Source: Nocardia tengchongensis (GTDB taxonomy: Bacteria; Actinomycetota; Actinomycetes; Mycobacteriales; Mycobacteriaceae). From it: DNA of 64,000 bases. The stretch covers positions 7,936,001-8,000,000 of the forward strand of contig NZ_CP074371.1 in NCBI RefSeq assembly GCF_018362975.1, given 5' to 3'. Shown here piece after piece: positions 46,907 through 56,919 of this stretch (position 1 is the first letter of the stretch; each line of letters begins with the position of its first letter). A program made the translations under genes and the position numbers. The notes beneath the pieces were generated by a model. That model searched no databases and was not told the origin of the DNA. It saw only the letters and a program-made list of their open reading frames with translations.

Positions 46907-48951
46907 GTGCCTGAACTGCCTGCCGTTCCCAAGCTGTTGGCCACCGCTGTGCAGGCGTTGGGGGGTAAGGAACGTAAGGGGCAGCAGACGATGGCGGCGG
47001 CCGTCGCGCATGCCATCGATACCGGTGAGCATTTGGCGGTGCAGGCGGGGACCGGCACCGGGAAGTCGCTCGCGTATCTGGTGCCGAGTCTGCGGCATGC
47101 GGTGCGGACCGGACGGACCGTGGTGGTGTCCACCGCGACCATCGCGCTGCAACGGCAGTTGGTGGATCGGGATCTGCCGCGGCTGGCCGATGCGCTGGCG
47201 AGCGATCTGGGGCGGGTGCCGCAGTTCGCGATTCTCAAGGGGCGCAACAACTATCTGTGCCTGAACAAGATCAACAGCGCGATTCCGGAGGAGCCGGAGG
47301 CGGAGCTGTTCGACGCGTTCGCCATCTCCAAGCTCGGCCGCGAGGTGCAGCGGCTCAACGACTGGGTCTCCGATACCGAGAACGGCGACCGGGACGAACT
47401 GACCCCGGGCGTCACCGATCGGGCGTGGCGGCAGGTGAGCGTCAGTTCGCGCGAATGCGTGGGCAAGTCGCGGTGCGCGTTCGGCCAGGACTGCTTCGCG
47501 GAGAAGGCGCGCGCCGAATCCGCGCAGGCCGACGTGGTGGTCACCAATCACGCACTGCTGGCCATCGACGCCATCAGCGGCATCCAGGTGCTCCCCGAAC
47601 ACGACGTGGTGGTGATCGACGAGGCGCACGAACTGGTGGACCGGGTGACCGGCGTGGCCACCGCGGAACTGTCCACCGGCGGCATCAGCGCCGCGGCCAA
47701 ACGCTGCTCCAAACTGATCGACGAGCAGGAGGTGGATCGCCTCGAAGGCGCGGCCGAGGCCTGGCACGGCCTGCTCGACGACCTGCAGCCCGGCCGCTGG
47801 GACCGGATGCCCGACGGCGCGGCCCCGGTGCTGGCACTGATCCGCGACGCCGCCTGGAACGCGCGCACCGCGCTGGCCCCGCAGGGCGGCCAGGCCGCCG
47901 ACCCGGAGTCGGCGGCGGCCCGCAATCAGGCGCTGGCCGCGGTGGAGGAGGTGCACGACGCGGCGGTCCGCGTCCTGACCACCTTCGAGGAGACCGATCC
48001 GGCCGCGCACCGCGATGTCATCTGGCTGTCGTCGGAGGAGATCCGCGGGGTGGCGCGCCGGACCCTGCAGATGGCCCCGCTGTCGGTGGGCGGGCTGCTG
48101 CGCAGCCGCCTGTTCGGCACCGCCACCGTGGTGCTGGCCTCGGCGACCCTGCAGATCGGCGGCTCCTTCGACAATCTGGCGGTGACCTGGGGGCTGCCGC
48201 CGCAGTCGTCGGCCACCGTGGATCCGGCGCTGGCCAATGGCGCCGAGGCCCCGTCGGACGAGAAATCGCTGCGCTGGAATTCGGTGGACGTGGGTTCGCC
48301 CTTCGATCACGCCAAGGCCGGAATCCTGTATGTGGCAAAGCATCTGCCCGCGCCGGGCCGGGACGGACTACCGCAGTCGTATCTGGACGAGATCGAACGG
48401 CTCATTCGCGCGGCGGGCGGTCGGACCCTCGGACTTTTCTCGTCCATGCGAGCGGCCAAGGCCGCCACCGAGATTCTGCGCGAGCGCCTCGATACCCCGG
48501 TGTTGTGTCAGGGCGACGACGCGACCGGCGCACTGGTCCGGAAATTCGCCGAGGACCCGGAAACCTCGCTCTTCGGGACGCTTTCGCTGTGGCAGGGCGT
48601 GGATGTCCCGGGGCCGTCGCTGAGTCTGGTGATCCTGGACCGCATTCCGTTCCCGCGCCGGACGACCCGCTGCTGGTGGCCCGCCAGCGCGCGGTGGAAT
48701 CGCGTGGTGGGAATGGTTTTCTGTCGATCGCGGCCAATCACGCGGCGCTGCTGCTGGCGCAGGGCACCGGCCGGCTGCTGCGGAGTGTGGACGATCGCGG
48801 CGTAATCGCAATTCTCGATTCACGACTCGCGACAGCACGCTATGGCGGTTATCTGCGAGCATCTTTACCACCGTATTGGGAAACATCCGATCCCCAAGTT
48901 GTGACAAAAGCTCTCGAACGACTGACAAATAGTGTCGCACAATTGAAATGA
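46907..48951 (+). pseudogene. dinG: DinG-type Fe-S helicase, frameshifted near the 3' end
   Basis: From the GTG at 46907 it is a normal DinG/XPD-like 5'-3' helicase: AVQAGTGTGKSLAYLVPSL (Walker A), four cysteines of the 4Fe-4S domain (YLCLN, SRECVGKSRCAFGQDC), VVIDEAHEL (DEAH box), VLASATLQIGG and LWQGVDVPGPSL. At about 48657-48660 one C is missing after RIPFPR. The C-terminus continues in another frame (DDPLLVARQRAVES, FLSIAANHAALLLAQGTGRLL) to the TGA at 48951. As read, a wrong tail stops at 48805. Restoring one base gives a 681-aa full protein, so sequence error is likely. Confidence 0.88.
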
Positions 48952-48971
48952 CCTGTGAGAACGCTCACAGG
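48952..48971. terminator. Hairpin after dinG
   Basis: CCTGTGAG and CTCACAGG are exact 8-bp arms with a 4-nt loop, starting right at the dinG stop. There is no T-run, so termination strength is uncertain. Confidence 0.5.
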
Positions 48972-49052
48972 AGTAGCTCCTACTTCCGGTCAGAAGTAAA
49001 TTGGATTTCGATACGCCGGTGAACCCCCAATTCCCACATCGGATGTGTCATA

Positions 49053-49087
49053 GTCCCCGCGCCAAGCCCTGCACGCGGCGCGGGGAC
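49053..49087. terminator. GC-rich hairpin between dinG and the doxX gene
   Basis: The arms GTCCCCGCGCC and GGCGCGGGGAC are exact 11-bp complements with a 13-nt loop, 23 bp past the doxX-type gene stop. The location between convergent genes suits a terminator. Confidence 0.6.
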
Positions 49088-49109
49088 CCGAAACTTCCTT
49101 TACCGGTCG

Positions 49110-49616
49110 CTACTTCACCGCGAGGGTGACGAGTGCGGCCACCACGCCCAGCGCGATCGCGCCGGCACTCCAGGCCAGCCCCTGACGCTGCCACGGACGG
49201 CCCGCGTCGAGCGAGAGGCGACCCGGCCCCGCGAACGCGAAGGCGACCGCCACGAGCGCGTAGACCGCGGGCAGCTCCCACATCGCGAAGCCGCCGCTCC
49301 GGGCGACGTTCACCGCATTGATCATGGTGCCGAGCACGATGGCGGCGGCCAGTGGCGTGAGCAGGCCCAGCGCCAGCAGCAGACCGCCGACCACCTCGCT
49401 CAGCCCGGCCAGGGTGGCGAAGAACTTGCCCGGGTCGTAGCCCATGTGCGCGAACGCGCCCGCGGTGGCGTCCAGGCCGTAGCCGTTGAACCAGCCGAAC
49501 AGCTTCTGACTGCCGTGCACGGCCAGCAGGCCGCCGACGCTCACCCGCACGATGGCGAGGCCGATATCGGTGCCGGTCGGGGCCTTGGAGGTGGTGGCGT
49601 TCACGGTTGCGGTCAT
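49110..49616 (-). CDS. DoxX-family membrane protein
   Basis: 168 aa with four membrane helices. GLAIVRVSVGGLLAVHGSQK, FGWFNGYGLDATAGAF and GLSEVVGGLLLALGLLTPLA match DoxX/DUF4166-like quinone-related membrane proteins. In mycobacteria a DoxX protein works with a thiol/superoxide stress complex, but no such partners are here. The ATG at 49616 is the only plausible start. Confidence 0.9.
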   Translation of the reverse strand: MTATVNATTSKAPTGTDIGLAIVRVSVGGLLAVHGSQKLFGWFNGYGLDATAGAFAHMGYDPGKFFATLAGLSEVVGGLLLALGLLTPLAAAIVLGTMINAVNVARSGGFAMWELPAVYALVAVAFAFAGPGRLSLDAGRPWQRQGLAWSAGAIALGVVAALVTLAVK

Positions 49617-49769
49617 GGCGGGTCCTCGTCTTTCGGTTCTCTACGTTACTCCGGCAAGCTATCCGGACCATGGTCCGTTTTGGAGCCTACAGCAGGTCCC
49701 CAACGAGAGCGGGCGCGAGGCTATTCCGCCTCGCGCCCGACACTCGGCTCGCCCGAGAGTTCGCCTTCC

Positions 49770-51136
49770 CTACTCGGCCAGGAACCAGAAGTAGTAGAGG
49801 AACACCGCCATCAGCACCCACATGATCGGATGCACCTCGCGCGCACGCCGTTTCGCGATCATGACGATCGGATAGAACAGCAGGCCCATGGCGATGCCGT
49901 TGGCGATGGAGTAGGTCAGCGGCATGATGATCACCGTGATGAAGGCGGGCACCGCGTATTCCAGCTTGTTCCACTCGATCTCGCCCAGCGCCCGGGCCAT
50001 CAGCACGCCGACCACGATCAGCGCCGGCGCGGTCACCGCCGAGACGTCGGCGAACACGGCGAAGATCGGGAAGAAGAACAGCGCGATCAGGAACCAGCCG
50101 GCGGTGGCGACCGCGGTCAGGCCGGTGCGACCGCCCGCCGAGACGCCCGCGGTGGATTCGACGTAGGCGGTGGTGCTCGAGGTGCCGATCACCGCGCCCG
50201 CGGCGGTGCCGACCGAGTCGGCGGCCAGCGCCTGCCCGGCGCGTTCCAGCTTGCCGTCCTTGCCGAGCAGCCCGGCCTGGTTGGCGACGCCGATCAAAGT
50301 GCCGGAGGCGTCGAAGAAGTCGACGAACAACATGGTCAGCACGACCACCACCATCTGCCCGGTGAACGCACCCGGCAGGTGGATGATGGCCTGCCCGAAG
50401 GTCTGGTCCAGTCCGTGCGGCAGCGCGGCCACCGAGTCCGGCAGCTTCACCAGGCCGGTCACCATGCCGAGCACGGTGGTGGCGAGGATGCCGTAGAGCA
50501 CCGCGCCGTGCCAGCCGAGCACCAGGAAGACGACCGTCGCGACCAGGCCGAACAGCGCCAGCAGGGTGGTGCCGTGGTGGAAGTTGCCCAGGTGCACGAA
50601 GGTGTTCGGATCGGAGGTGACGATCCCCGCGCTCTTGAGGCCCAGGAACGCCACGAACATGCCGATGCCCGCGCCGACCGCGAGTTTCATCTGCATGGGG
50701 ATGGCTTCGATGATCTTCTCGCGCACCTTGGTCACGGCCAGGACGAAGAAGATGACGCCGGACAGGAAGGTGCCCGACAGGGCCTCCTGCCACGGGATGC
50801 CCATGTGCAGCACGACGGTGTAGGCGAAGAAGGCGTTGAGGCCCATGCCCGGCGCGAGCGCGACCGGATACTTGGCCCACAGGCCCATGACCAGGGTGCC
50901 GAAGATGGCGGCCACGGCGGTGGCGGTGAAGACGGCCTGGACGGGCATGCCCTTGTCGTGCAGATCGCCGCCGGGTCCATCACGAGGATGCGCGGGTTGA
51001 CCGCGAGCACATAGGACATGGCCAGGAAGGTGACGGTGCCGGCCATCAGCTCGCGCTCGAGGGTGGAACCGTGTTCGCTGATGCCGAAGTACCGGTCGAC
51101 GCGTCCCTTGGTGCGCGTGAGGACGTCGGTGCTCAT
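49770..51136 (-). pseudogene. NCS2-family purine permease (adenine/guanine type), frameshifted near the N-terminus
   Basis: The ATG at 51136 begins MSTDVLTRTKGRVDRYFGIS, TFLAMSYVLAVNPRIL, as in AzgA-type guanine/hypoxanthine permeases. At about 50969-50976 the frame breaks after MDP. The rest runs in another frame from HDKGMPVQAVFTATAVAA, with ALAPGMGLNAFFAYTVVL, FVDFFDASGTLIGVANQ and GTSSTTAYVESTAGVSAGGR, the conserved NCS2 motifs. One missing G/C in the CCGG run explains it; the repaired protein would be 455 aa. It imports purine bases with H+. A second start at 50948 would lack helix 1. Confidence 0.87.
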
Positions 51137-51293
51137 AGGTGGGGATCTCCAGTCGGCCGGAGGACAGAGGCTGGCCGTCACGCTAGTTGGTCCGACGGGC
51201 CGGTTCCCTCACCACCCCGGCGAATTGTGGGCAATCCCACCTGCCAGAGCGTTGGTTTCCGGTCGTCACCAGCGCAATTGATCCGCAAATAAA

Positions 51294-51315
51294 CTAATTA
51301 CCGGCCGGTAATTAG
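51294..51315. promoter_or_regulatory. 22-bp perfect palindrome, candidate TetR-type operator
   Basis: CTAATTACCGGCCGGTAATTAG is fully self-complementary. It lies in the 268-bp gap between the permease and the acyl-CoA ligase, 90 bp before the latter. The core TTACCG-N2-CGGTA is shared with the dyad upstream of the mce operon. The regulator itself is not in the window. Confidence 0.7.
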
Positions 51316-51404
51316 AGAACCTTGACCCCATTGTCTGGGACGTTACAAATACGTAATCCGCCGGGGTTGATCAGGGGAACCGGCCAGGCAGAAGTTGTAC
51401 GCCA

Positions 51405-53459
51405 GTGGTAACCGATGTCATCGACGCGGTCGCGGACTTCGCGATCGACCGCCAAGCAATCTGGGACGTCCTGATCGAGCCACAGACCTACCCCCGGCTA
51501 TTTCCCGGAATCGGTCAGTGCGAGCCGCTCGACACCGTCGATGCGCACCCCACGCTGAATATGCGAGTCGGCGGCAATGGCGTCGAAACCCGGGTGGTCC
51601 GCGTCCAGCTGCACATCACCCGCCCGGGTGAGGGATTCGAGCTGCCACTGCCCCGAACACGGCAGCTTCGCGACGGTGCGGCTGCACGGCGACACCGAGC
51701 ACACCCGCATATACGTCACCTACTTCAAGGCCGCCCGGTGCATCCGCTGCTGACGCGGCTGCCCAATTCGGCGGTGGTGGCCTGGACGCTGGACGGGCTG
51801 AGACGGGTCGCCGACCTGATCCAGGGCGCGCCGACCGCGCTGATCGTCAATGCCGAGGATTCGCGAATGAAGCTGGGGGCCGGGGTGGTCCGGCAGATGG
51901 TGAGCTCCGGCGTGGTGCGCACCTACCGCCCCGATGTCGGTCTGCGCCAGATCGGCGGCCTGGCCAAGTGGGGGTTCAGCCTGGGCGGCGGCTACGCGGC
52001 GGCGGCCGCGCACTCGCCGCAGCGGGCGGCCGTGGTGGACGACCGGTATTCGAGCACCTTCGACCAATTGCACGCGCGCAGTAATGCTCTCGCCGGAGCC
52101 TTCACCGCCCTGGGTTTCGGTCCCGGGACCTCCGTGGGGCTGTTGTGCCGCAACCACACCGGCATGGTCGAGTGCATGGTGGCGGCCGGGAAGTCGGGCG
52201 CGGACGCGGTGCTGCTCAATACCGGCCTGCCCGCGTGCCAGATCGAGGAGATCGTGCAGCGGCACCGGCTCGCGGCGGTGTTCGCCGACAGCGAGTTCGA
52301 GCCGCTGCTGCATCATCTGCCCGCCGGCGTGGCCCGCTTCACCAGCGACGACGCCCCGCCGGATCCGGGCCGCACCACCATCGAGGACCTGATCGCGATG
52401 CGCCAGGATCCGCCGCGCAAGACGCCGCGGCCGGGCCGGCTGGTGGTGCTCACCTCCGGGACCAGCGGGACACCCAAGGGTGCGAGGCGGCCGCACCCCA
52501 AGGGTTTCGGGACGGTGGCCGCGCTGCTGTCGCGAATCCCGTTCGGCACCAACGAGACCATGTTCATCCCGGCTCCGCTGTTCCACACCTGGGGGCTGGG
52601 GGCGTTGCAGATGTCCACCGCCGTGCGCGCGACGGTGCTGCTCGGCGACCATTTCGACGCCGAGGACTGCCTGCGTCGAATCGCCGAGCACAAGGTGACC
52701 GCGCTGGTCGTGGTGCCGATCATGGTGAATCGAATCCTGGACCTGCCCAGCCACGTTCGCGACCGCTACGACCTGTCGAGCCTGCGCATCGTGGCCAGCT
52801 GCGGCGCCCCGCTGGACGGTGCGACCGTGCTGCGGTTCCTCGAGACCTTCGGCGAGATCCTCTACAACGTGTACGGCTCCACCGAGGTGTCGTGGGCGTC
52901 CATCGCCGACTCCGCCGACCTGCGGGTGTCCCCCACCACCGCGGGGCGGCCGCCACTGGGCACGAAACTCGCTGTGCTGGGCCCGGATCGGCGGCCGGTG
53001 CCGGTGGGCGCGACCGGCCGCATCTTCGTCGGCAATCACATGCTCTTCGACGGCTACACCGATGCCACCCCGCCCGACGAGGCCGACGGCATGCTCGACA
53101 CCGGCGATATCGGCTACCTCGACGCCTCGGGCAAGCTGTTCGTGGCCGGGCGCGACGACGAGATGATCATCTCCGGCGGCGAGAACGTCTTCCCCCGCGC
53201 GGTCGAGGAGGCGCTCTCGCACCTGCCGCAGGTGAGCGAGGTGGCGGTGGTGGGCGTGCCCGACCACGAATTCGGCCAGCGGCTGGCGGCTTTCGTGGTG
53301 CGGCGGCCCGGTTCGGGCCTGGACTCCGACATGGTCCGCAACTACATCCGGCACCGGGTCAGCCGCTTCTCGGTGCCGCGCGACGTCACCTTCCTGGAGG
53401 CGTTGCTGCGCAACCAGACCGGGAAGATCCTCAAGCGGACGCTGATCGCGCCCGCCTGA
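51405..53459 (+). CDS. SRPBCC-domain/acyl-CoA ligase (ANL) fusion with two compensating indels
   Basis: 684 codons from a GTG. Residues about 1-145 form an SRPBCC/START-like domain (VADFAIDRQAIWDVLIEPQT, YPRLFPGIGQ). Between about 51651 and 51736 the frame is shifted: EHGSFATVRLHGDTEHTRIY reads in the other frame, and an extra C then a lost G cancel out. From about 190 an AMP-dependent ligase follows: VVLTSGTSGTPKGARRPHPK (P-loop), YNVYGSTEVSWASIA, GMLDTGDIGYLD, GRDDEMIISGGENVFP, and the lysine in LLRNQTGKILKRTL. It should activate a fatty or other acid as acyl-CoA. An ATG at 51867 could give the ligase alone. Confidence 0.85.
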   Translation: MVTDVIDAVADFAIDRQAIWDVLIEPQTYPRLFPGIGQCEPLDTVDAHPTLNMRVGGNGVETRVVRVQLHITRPGEGFELPLPRTRQLRDGAAARRHRAHPHIRHLLQGRPVHPLLTRLPNSAVVAWTLDGLRRVADLIQGAPTALIVNAEDSRMKLGAGVVRQMVSSGVVRTYRPDVGLRQIGGLAKWGFSLGGGYAAAAAHSPQRAAVVDDRYSSTFDQLHARSNALAGAFTALGFGPGTSVGLLCRNHTGMVECMVAAGKSGADAVLLNTGLPACQIEEIVQRHRLAAVFADSEFEPLLHHLPAGVARFTSDDAPPDPGRTTIEDLIAMRQDPPRKTPRPGRLVVLTSGTSGTPKGARRPHPKGFGTVAALLSRIPFGTNETMFIPAPLFHTWGLGALQMSTAVRATVLLGDHFDAEDCLRRIAEHKVTALVVVPIMVNRILDLPSHVRDRYDLSSLRIVASCGAPLDGATVLRFLETFGEILYNVYGSTEVSWASIADSADLRVSPTTAGRPPLGTKLAVLGPDRRPVPVGATGRIFVGNHMLFDGYTDATPPDEADGMLDTGDIGYLDASGKLFVAGRDDEMIISGGENVFPRAVEEALSHLPQVSEVAVVGVPDHEFGQRLAAFVVRRPGSGLDSDMVRNYIRHRVSRFSVPRDVTFLEALLRNQTGKILKRTLIAPA

Positions 53460-53468
53460 TCACCGGCG

Positions 53469-56042
53469 TCACGGGCTGGGTGTGGCGATCAAACCCAGTT
53501 CCGCGTCGGAGGCCAGCAGCGGATGGTGCGGCAGGATGCGGATGGTGTAGCCGACCGCGCCCGAGATCGGCACCGGCGTGCGGATGGTGAAAACGTCCGC
53601 ACCGGCGTCGTTTCCGTCATGCCGCATGGTGAAGGTGTGGACGTCGGTGAGGTCGTCGGTCGGCGAGACCTTGCCCAGCACCGCCTGCACGCTCACGTCC
53701 GCGGGCGCCAGGCCGCCGAGGTCGATGCGGGCCCGCAGGTCCAGTTCCGCGCCGATCACCGGGATGTCCGCCAGGCCGCCGCTGTCCACCTGCAGGACTT
53801 TCACGGTGGGCCAGGCGGATTCGACGCGGCGACGGTACAGCGACAGATCCTGGGCGCCCTTGAAGTCGTCGGCCGACACCGCGCCGAAGGCCGCGGCGGC
53901 GGGCGCATAGTAGTCGACGGCGTAGTCGCGGACCATGCGGGAGGCCAGCACCTTCGGGCCCAGGGTCCGCAGGGTGTGGCGGACCATCTCCATCCAGCGC
54001 ACCGGCAGGTCGTCGTGGTCGCGGTCGTAGAAGCGCGGCAGCACCGCGCGTTCCAGCAGTTCGTAGAGCGCCGACGCCTCCAGGTCGTCGCGGCGGTGCT
54101 CGTCGCGGACGCCGTCGGCGGTGGGGATGGACCAGCCGTTCTCGCCGTCGCACATCTCATCCCACCAGCCGTCCTTGATGGACAGGTTGAGGCCGCCGTT
54201 GAGGGCGGACTTCATGCCGGAGGTGCCGCACGCCTCGAGCGGGCGCAGCGGGTTGTTGAGCCAGACGTCGCAGCCCCAGTACAGGTAGCGGGCCATGGAG
54301 ATGTCGTAGTCGGGCAGGAAGACGATGCGGTGACGCACGGCCGGATCGTCGGCGAACCGGACGATCTGCTGGATGAGGGCCTTGCCGCCCTCGTCCGCGG
54401 GATGGGACTTGCCGGCCACCACCAGCTGCACCGGACGCTCGGGGTCGAGCAGCATGGCACGCAGGCGGTCCGGGTCGCGCAGCATCAGGGTGAGGCGCTT
54501 ATAGGTGGGGACGCGGCGGGCGAAGCCGACCGTCAGCACGCGCGGGTCGAAAGCCTCGTCGATCCAGCCGAGTTCGGCATTGGCCGCGCCGCGCTCCAGC
54601 CAGGAGGCCCGCAACCGGCGGCGCACCTCGTCGACCAGGACGCCGCGCAGCGTGTTCCGGGTGGACCACAGTTCCCGCAGGTCCACATCGCAGAGGCGTT
54701 CCCAGCCGCGGGCCTCCTCGACGAGTTCGTCGCCGATCAGCTCGCGGGCCTTGTCGATCCATTCGCGCGCGGCCCAGGTGGGGGCGTGCACGCCGTTGGT
54801 GATGGAGCCGATCGGCACCTCGGCGGTGTCGAAGCCCGGCCACAGCGGCGCGAACATGGCGCGGCTGACCTCACCGTGCAATTTCGACACGCCGTTGGCG
54901 CGCTGGGCGAGTCGCAACCCCAGGTGAGCCATGTTGAACACCGACGGATCGGCTTCGCGGCCCATCGCCAGAATGCGGTCCACCGAAACACCGGGCAGCA
55001 CCGGGGATTCCCGTTCGCCGTGCGCGCCGCCGAAGTAGCGGCGCACCAGCGCGCTCGCGAACCGGTCGATGCCGGCGGGGACCGGGGTGTGGGTGGTGAA
55101 CACGGTGCCGGCCCGGACCGCGGTCAGCGCGGTGTCGAAATCCATTCCGGTGACCATGAATTCACGGATGCGCTCGATGCCGAGGAAACCGGCGTGGCCC
55201 TCGTTCATGTGGAAGACGTCGGGGTCGGGCAGCCCGTTGGCGCGGGTGTAGGCGCGCACCGCGCGCACCCCGCCGATCCCGGCCAGGATCTCCTGCTTGA
55301 TGCGGTGGTCCTGGTCGCCGCCGTAGAGCCGGTCGGTGACCGCGCGCAGTTCGGGATCGTTCTCGGCGATGTCGGAGTCCAAGAGCAGCAGCGGAATCCG
55401 TCCCACCTGGGCGATCCACACCCGGGCGCGCAGCACCCGGCCCTCGGGCATGGCCACGTGGATGAGCACCGGCGCGCCCCAGTCGCCGTCGGTGAGCAGC
55501 CGCAGCGGCAGGCCCATCGGGTCCAGTGCCGGGTAGTGCTCGGCCTGCCAGCCGTCGGCGGTCAGCGACTGCCGGAAATAGCCGGAGCGGTACAGCAATC
55601 CGACGCCGACGAGGGGCAGGCCCAGATCGGAGGCGGCCTTGAGGTGGTCGCCCGCCAGGATCCCGAGCCCGCCCGAATAGTTGGGCAGCACCTCGGTGAC
55701 GCCGAACTCCATGGAGAAGTAGGCGATCCCGCGCGGACCGCGCTGCTGCTTCTGGAACCAGCTGGGGCGGGCCAGGTAGTCGCGCAGGTCCGCGGCGGCC
55801 GCGTCCACGCGCCGGGTGTAAGCCTCGTCACTCGCCAGCTCGTCGAGCCGCGCGGCGGGCACCTCGCCCAGCATCCGCACCGGATCGTTCCCGACCTCCA
55901 CCCACAGGCGGGGATCCAGCTCGGCGAACACATCCTGCGTGGGCCCATGCCAGGACCAGCGCAGATTGGTCGCCAACTCGGTCAAAGCTGACAGCCGCTC
56001 GGGCAAATGGGCGCGAACGGTGAATCGACGCAATGCCTTCAC
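53469..56042 (-). CDS. glgP: Glycogen/alpha-glucan phosphorylase GlgP
   Basis: 857 aa from the GTG at 56042; the frame stays open far upstream only because of GC. The N-terminal domain has LRRFTVRAHLPERLSALTEL and NLRWSWHGPTQDVF. Then come AYFSMEFGVTEVLPNYSGGL, HMNEGHAGFLGIERIREFM, FTTHTPVPAGIDRF, and the PLP-phosphate region ACGTSGMKSALNGGLNLSIK. It degrades alpha-1,4-glucan to glucose-1-phosphate. It corresponds to Rv1328 and is divergent from the thioesterase-glgE-glgB genes. Confidence 0.95.
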   Translation of the reverse strand: MKALRRFTVRAHLPERLSALTELATNLRWSWHGPTQDVFAELDPRLWVEVGNDPVRMLGEVPAARLDELASDEAYTRRVDAAAADLRDYLARPSWFQKQQRGPRGIAYFSMEFGVTEVLPNYSGGLGILAGDHLKAASDLGLPLVGVGLLYRSGYFRQSLTADGWQAEHYPALDPMGLPLRLLTDGDWGAPVLIHVAMPEGRVLRARVWIAQVGRIPLLLLDSDIAENDPELRAVTDRLYGGDQDHRIKQEILAGIGGVRAVRAYTRANGLPDPDVFHMNEGHAGFLGIERIREFMVTGMDFDTALTAVRAGTVFTTHTPVPAGIDRFASALVRRYFGGAHGERESPVLPGVSVDRILAMGREADPSVFNMAHLGLRLAQRANGVSKLHGEVSRAMFAPLWPGFDTAEVPIGSITNGVHAPTWAAREWIDKARELIGDELVEEARGWERLCDVDLRELWSTRNTLRGVLVDEVRRRLRASWLERGAANAELGWIDEAFDPRVLTVGFARRVPTYKRLTLMLRDPDRLRAMLLDPERPVQLVVAGKSHPADEGGKALIQQIVRFADDPAVRHRIVFLPDYDISMARYLYWGCDVWLNNPLRPLEACGTSGMKSALNGGLNLSIKDGWWDEMCDGENGWSIPTADGVRDEHRRDDLEASALYELLERAVLPRFYDRDHDDLPVRWMEMVRHTLRTLGPKVLASRMVRDYAVDYYAPAAAAFGAVSADDFKGAQDLSLYRRRVESAWPTVKVLQVDSGGLADIPVIGAELDLRARIDLGGLAPADVSVQAVLGKVSPTDDLTDVHTFTMRHDGNDAGADVFTIRTPVPISGAVGYTIRILPHHPLLASDAELGLIATPSP

Positions 56043-56052
56043 GGTGCTTATT

Positions 56053-56082
56053 CTGCCCTGCGCTTCGCTCCGGGCGGGTTCG
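56053..56082. repeat. 30-bp dispersed repeat, copy 2
   Basis: CTGCCCTGCGCTTCGCTCCG followed by GGCGGGTTCG matches 44555-44584 with one mismatch. It abuts and partly overlaps the inverted repeat at 56077-56171. Confidence 0.6.
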
Positions 56083-56171
56083 CGGCCCCGAGGTCTCGAT
56101 TCTTCCCTCCCTCCGCTGCTCCGCTTCGCTCCTCCGCTCCGCTCAGTCCAGAATCGAGACGGCCGCGAACC
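56077..56171. repeat. Imperfect long inverted repeat element in the glgP promoter gap
   Basis: GGTTCGCGGCC (56077-56087) pairs with 56161-56171, and GTCTCGATTCT (56093-56103) pairs with 56150-56160. Both are perfect 11-bp arms, with a 5-nt bulge on the left. The loop is a C/T-rich stretch built on CTCCGCT-like units. It lies between two divergent starts, so it is not a terminator. It resembles a REP- or MITE-like element. Confidence 0.6.
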
Positions 56172-56246
56172 TTCGAGGTCATCGAGATGCTGGTCACCGG
56201 TGCCCCGGCGGGAGCATCCGGTAAGCAACCGATAACGTGTTTCACC

Positions 56247-56897
56247 ATGAGCGAGCAGCAGGTCGAAGCACTGGCCCCCGAGGAGCACCATGAGGGCGGG
56301 TTCCGGCCGATTCAGACTCTCGGCCGCGACGCGAGCCGGGGCGGGCCGCACTACGGGGAGTTCATCGAGCAGGTGCGCGGTCTCATGGACCGGGTCCGGC
56401 TGGCCTCCCCCACCGACGAGGTCGCGCTGGAGGCCATCGCCACGCTGAAGGAGCTCAACGCCAAGCTCGACTCCGCGGTCGGCGACGAGTGGGATGCGCC
56501 CGCCTGGCACCGCAACGACCTGCCCGCGCGCGGCAATATCACCCTGCCGCCGTTCCTGATCGACGCCGCGAGCGCGGAGGGCGTGCGGGCACGGATCACC
56601 TTCCGCACCTTCCACCTGGGCGGCAACAGCGCCGCGCACGGCGGCCACATCGCTCTGGGCTTCGACGACCTGCTCGGCATGACCGTGGCGCTCAACACCC
56701 GGGCGGTCACCCGCACCGCCTTCCTGCACGTCGACTACCGGTCCATCACGCCGCTCAACACCGAGCTGCAGGTGCACGGCTGGGTGGAGCGGCAGGAGGG
56801 TCGCAAGGTGTTCGTGCGCGCCACCCTGCACGACGGCGACCGGCTGTGTGCCGAGGCGCACGGCCTGTTCCTGCTCCTCAAGCCGGGCCAGCAGTAG
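56247..56897 (+). CDS. PaaI-type hotdog-fold thioesterase
   Basis: 216 aa from the ATG at 56247. The helical N-terminal half ([35 protein letters not shown]) precedes a hotdog domain with [20 protein letters not shown] as the active-site loop and [23 protein letters not shown] box 11 nt before the ATG suggests a nearly leaderless transcript. It is 22 bp upstream of glgE, so it is probably co-transcribed with the maltosyltransferase operon. The substrate is unknown. Confidence 0.85.
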   Translation: MSEQQVEALAPEEHHEGGFRPIQTLGRDASRGGPHYGEFIEQVRGLMDRVRLASPTDEVALEAIATLKELNAKLDSAVGDEWDAPAWHRNDLPARGNITLPPFLIDAASAEGVRARITFRTFHLGGNSAAHGGHIALGFDDLLGMTVALNTRAVTRTAFLHVDYRSITPLNTELQVHGWVERQEGRKVFVRATLHDGDRLCAEAHGLFLLLKPGQQ

Positions 56898-56919
56898 TCC
56901 CTCCGGTAAGTTCGAAGGC

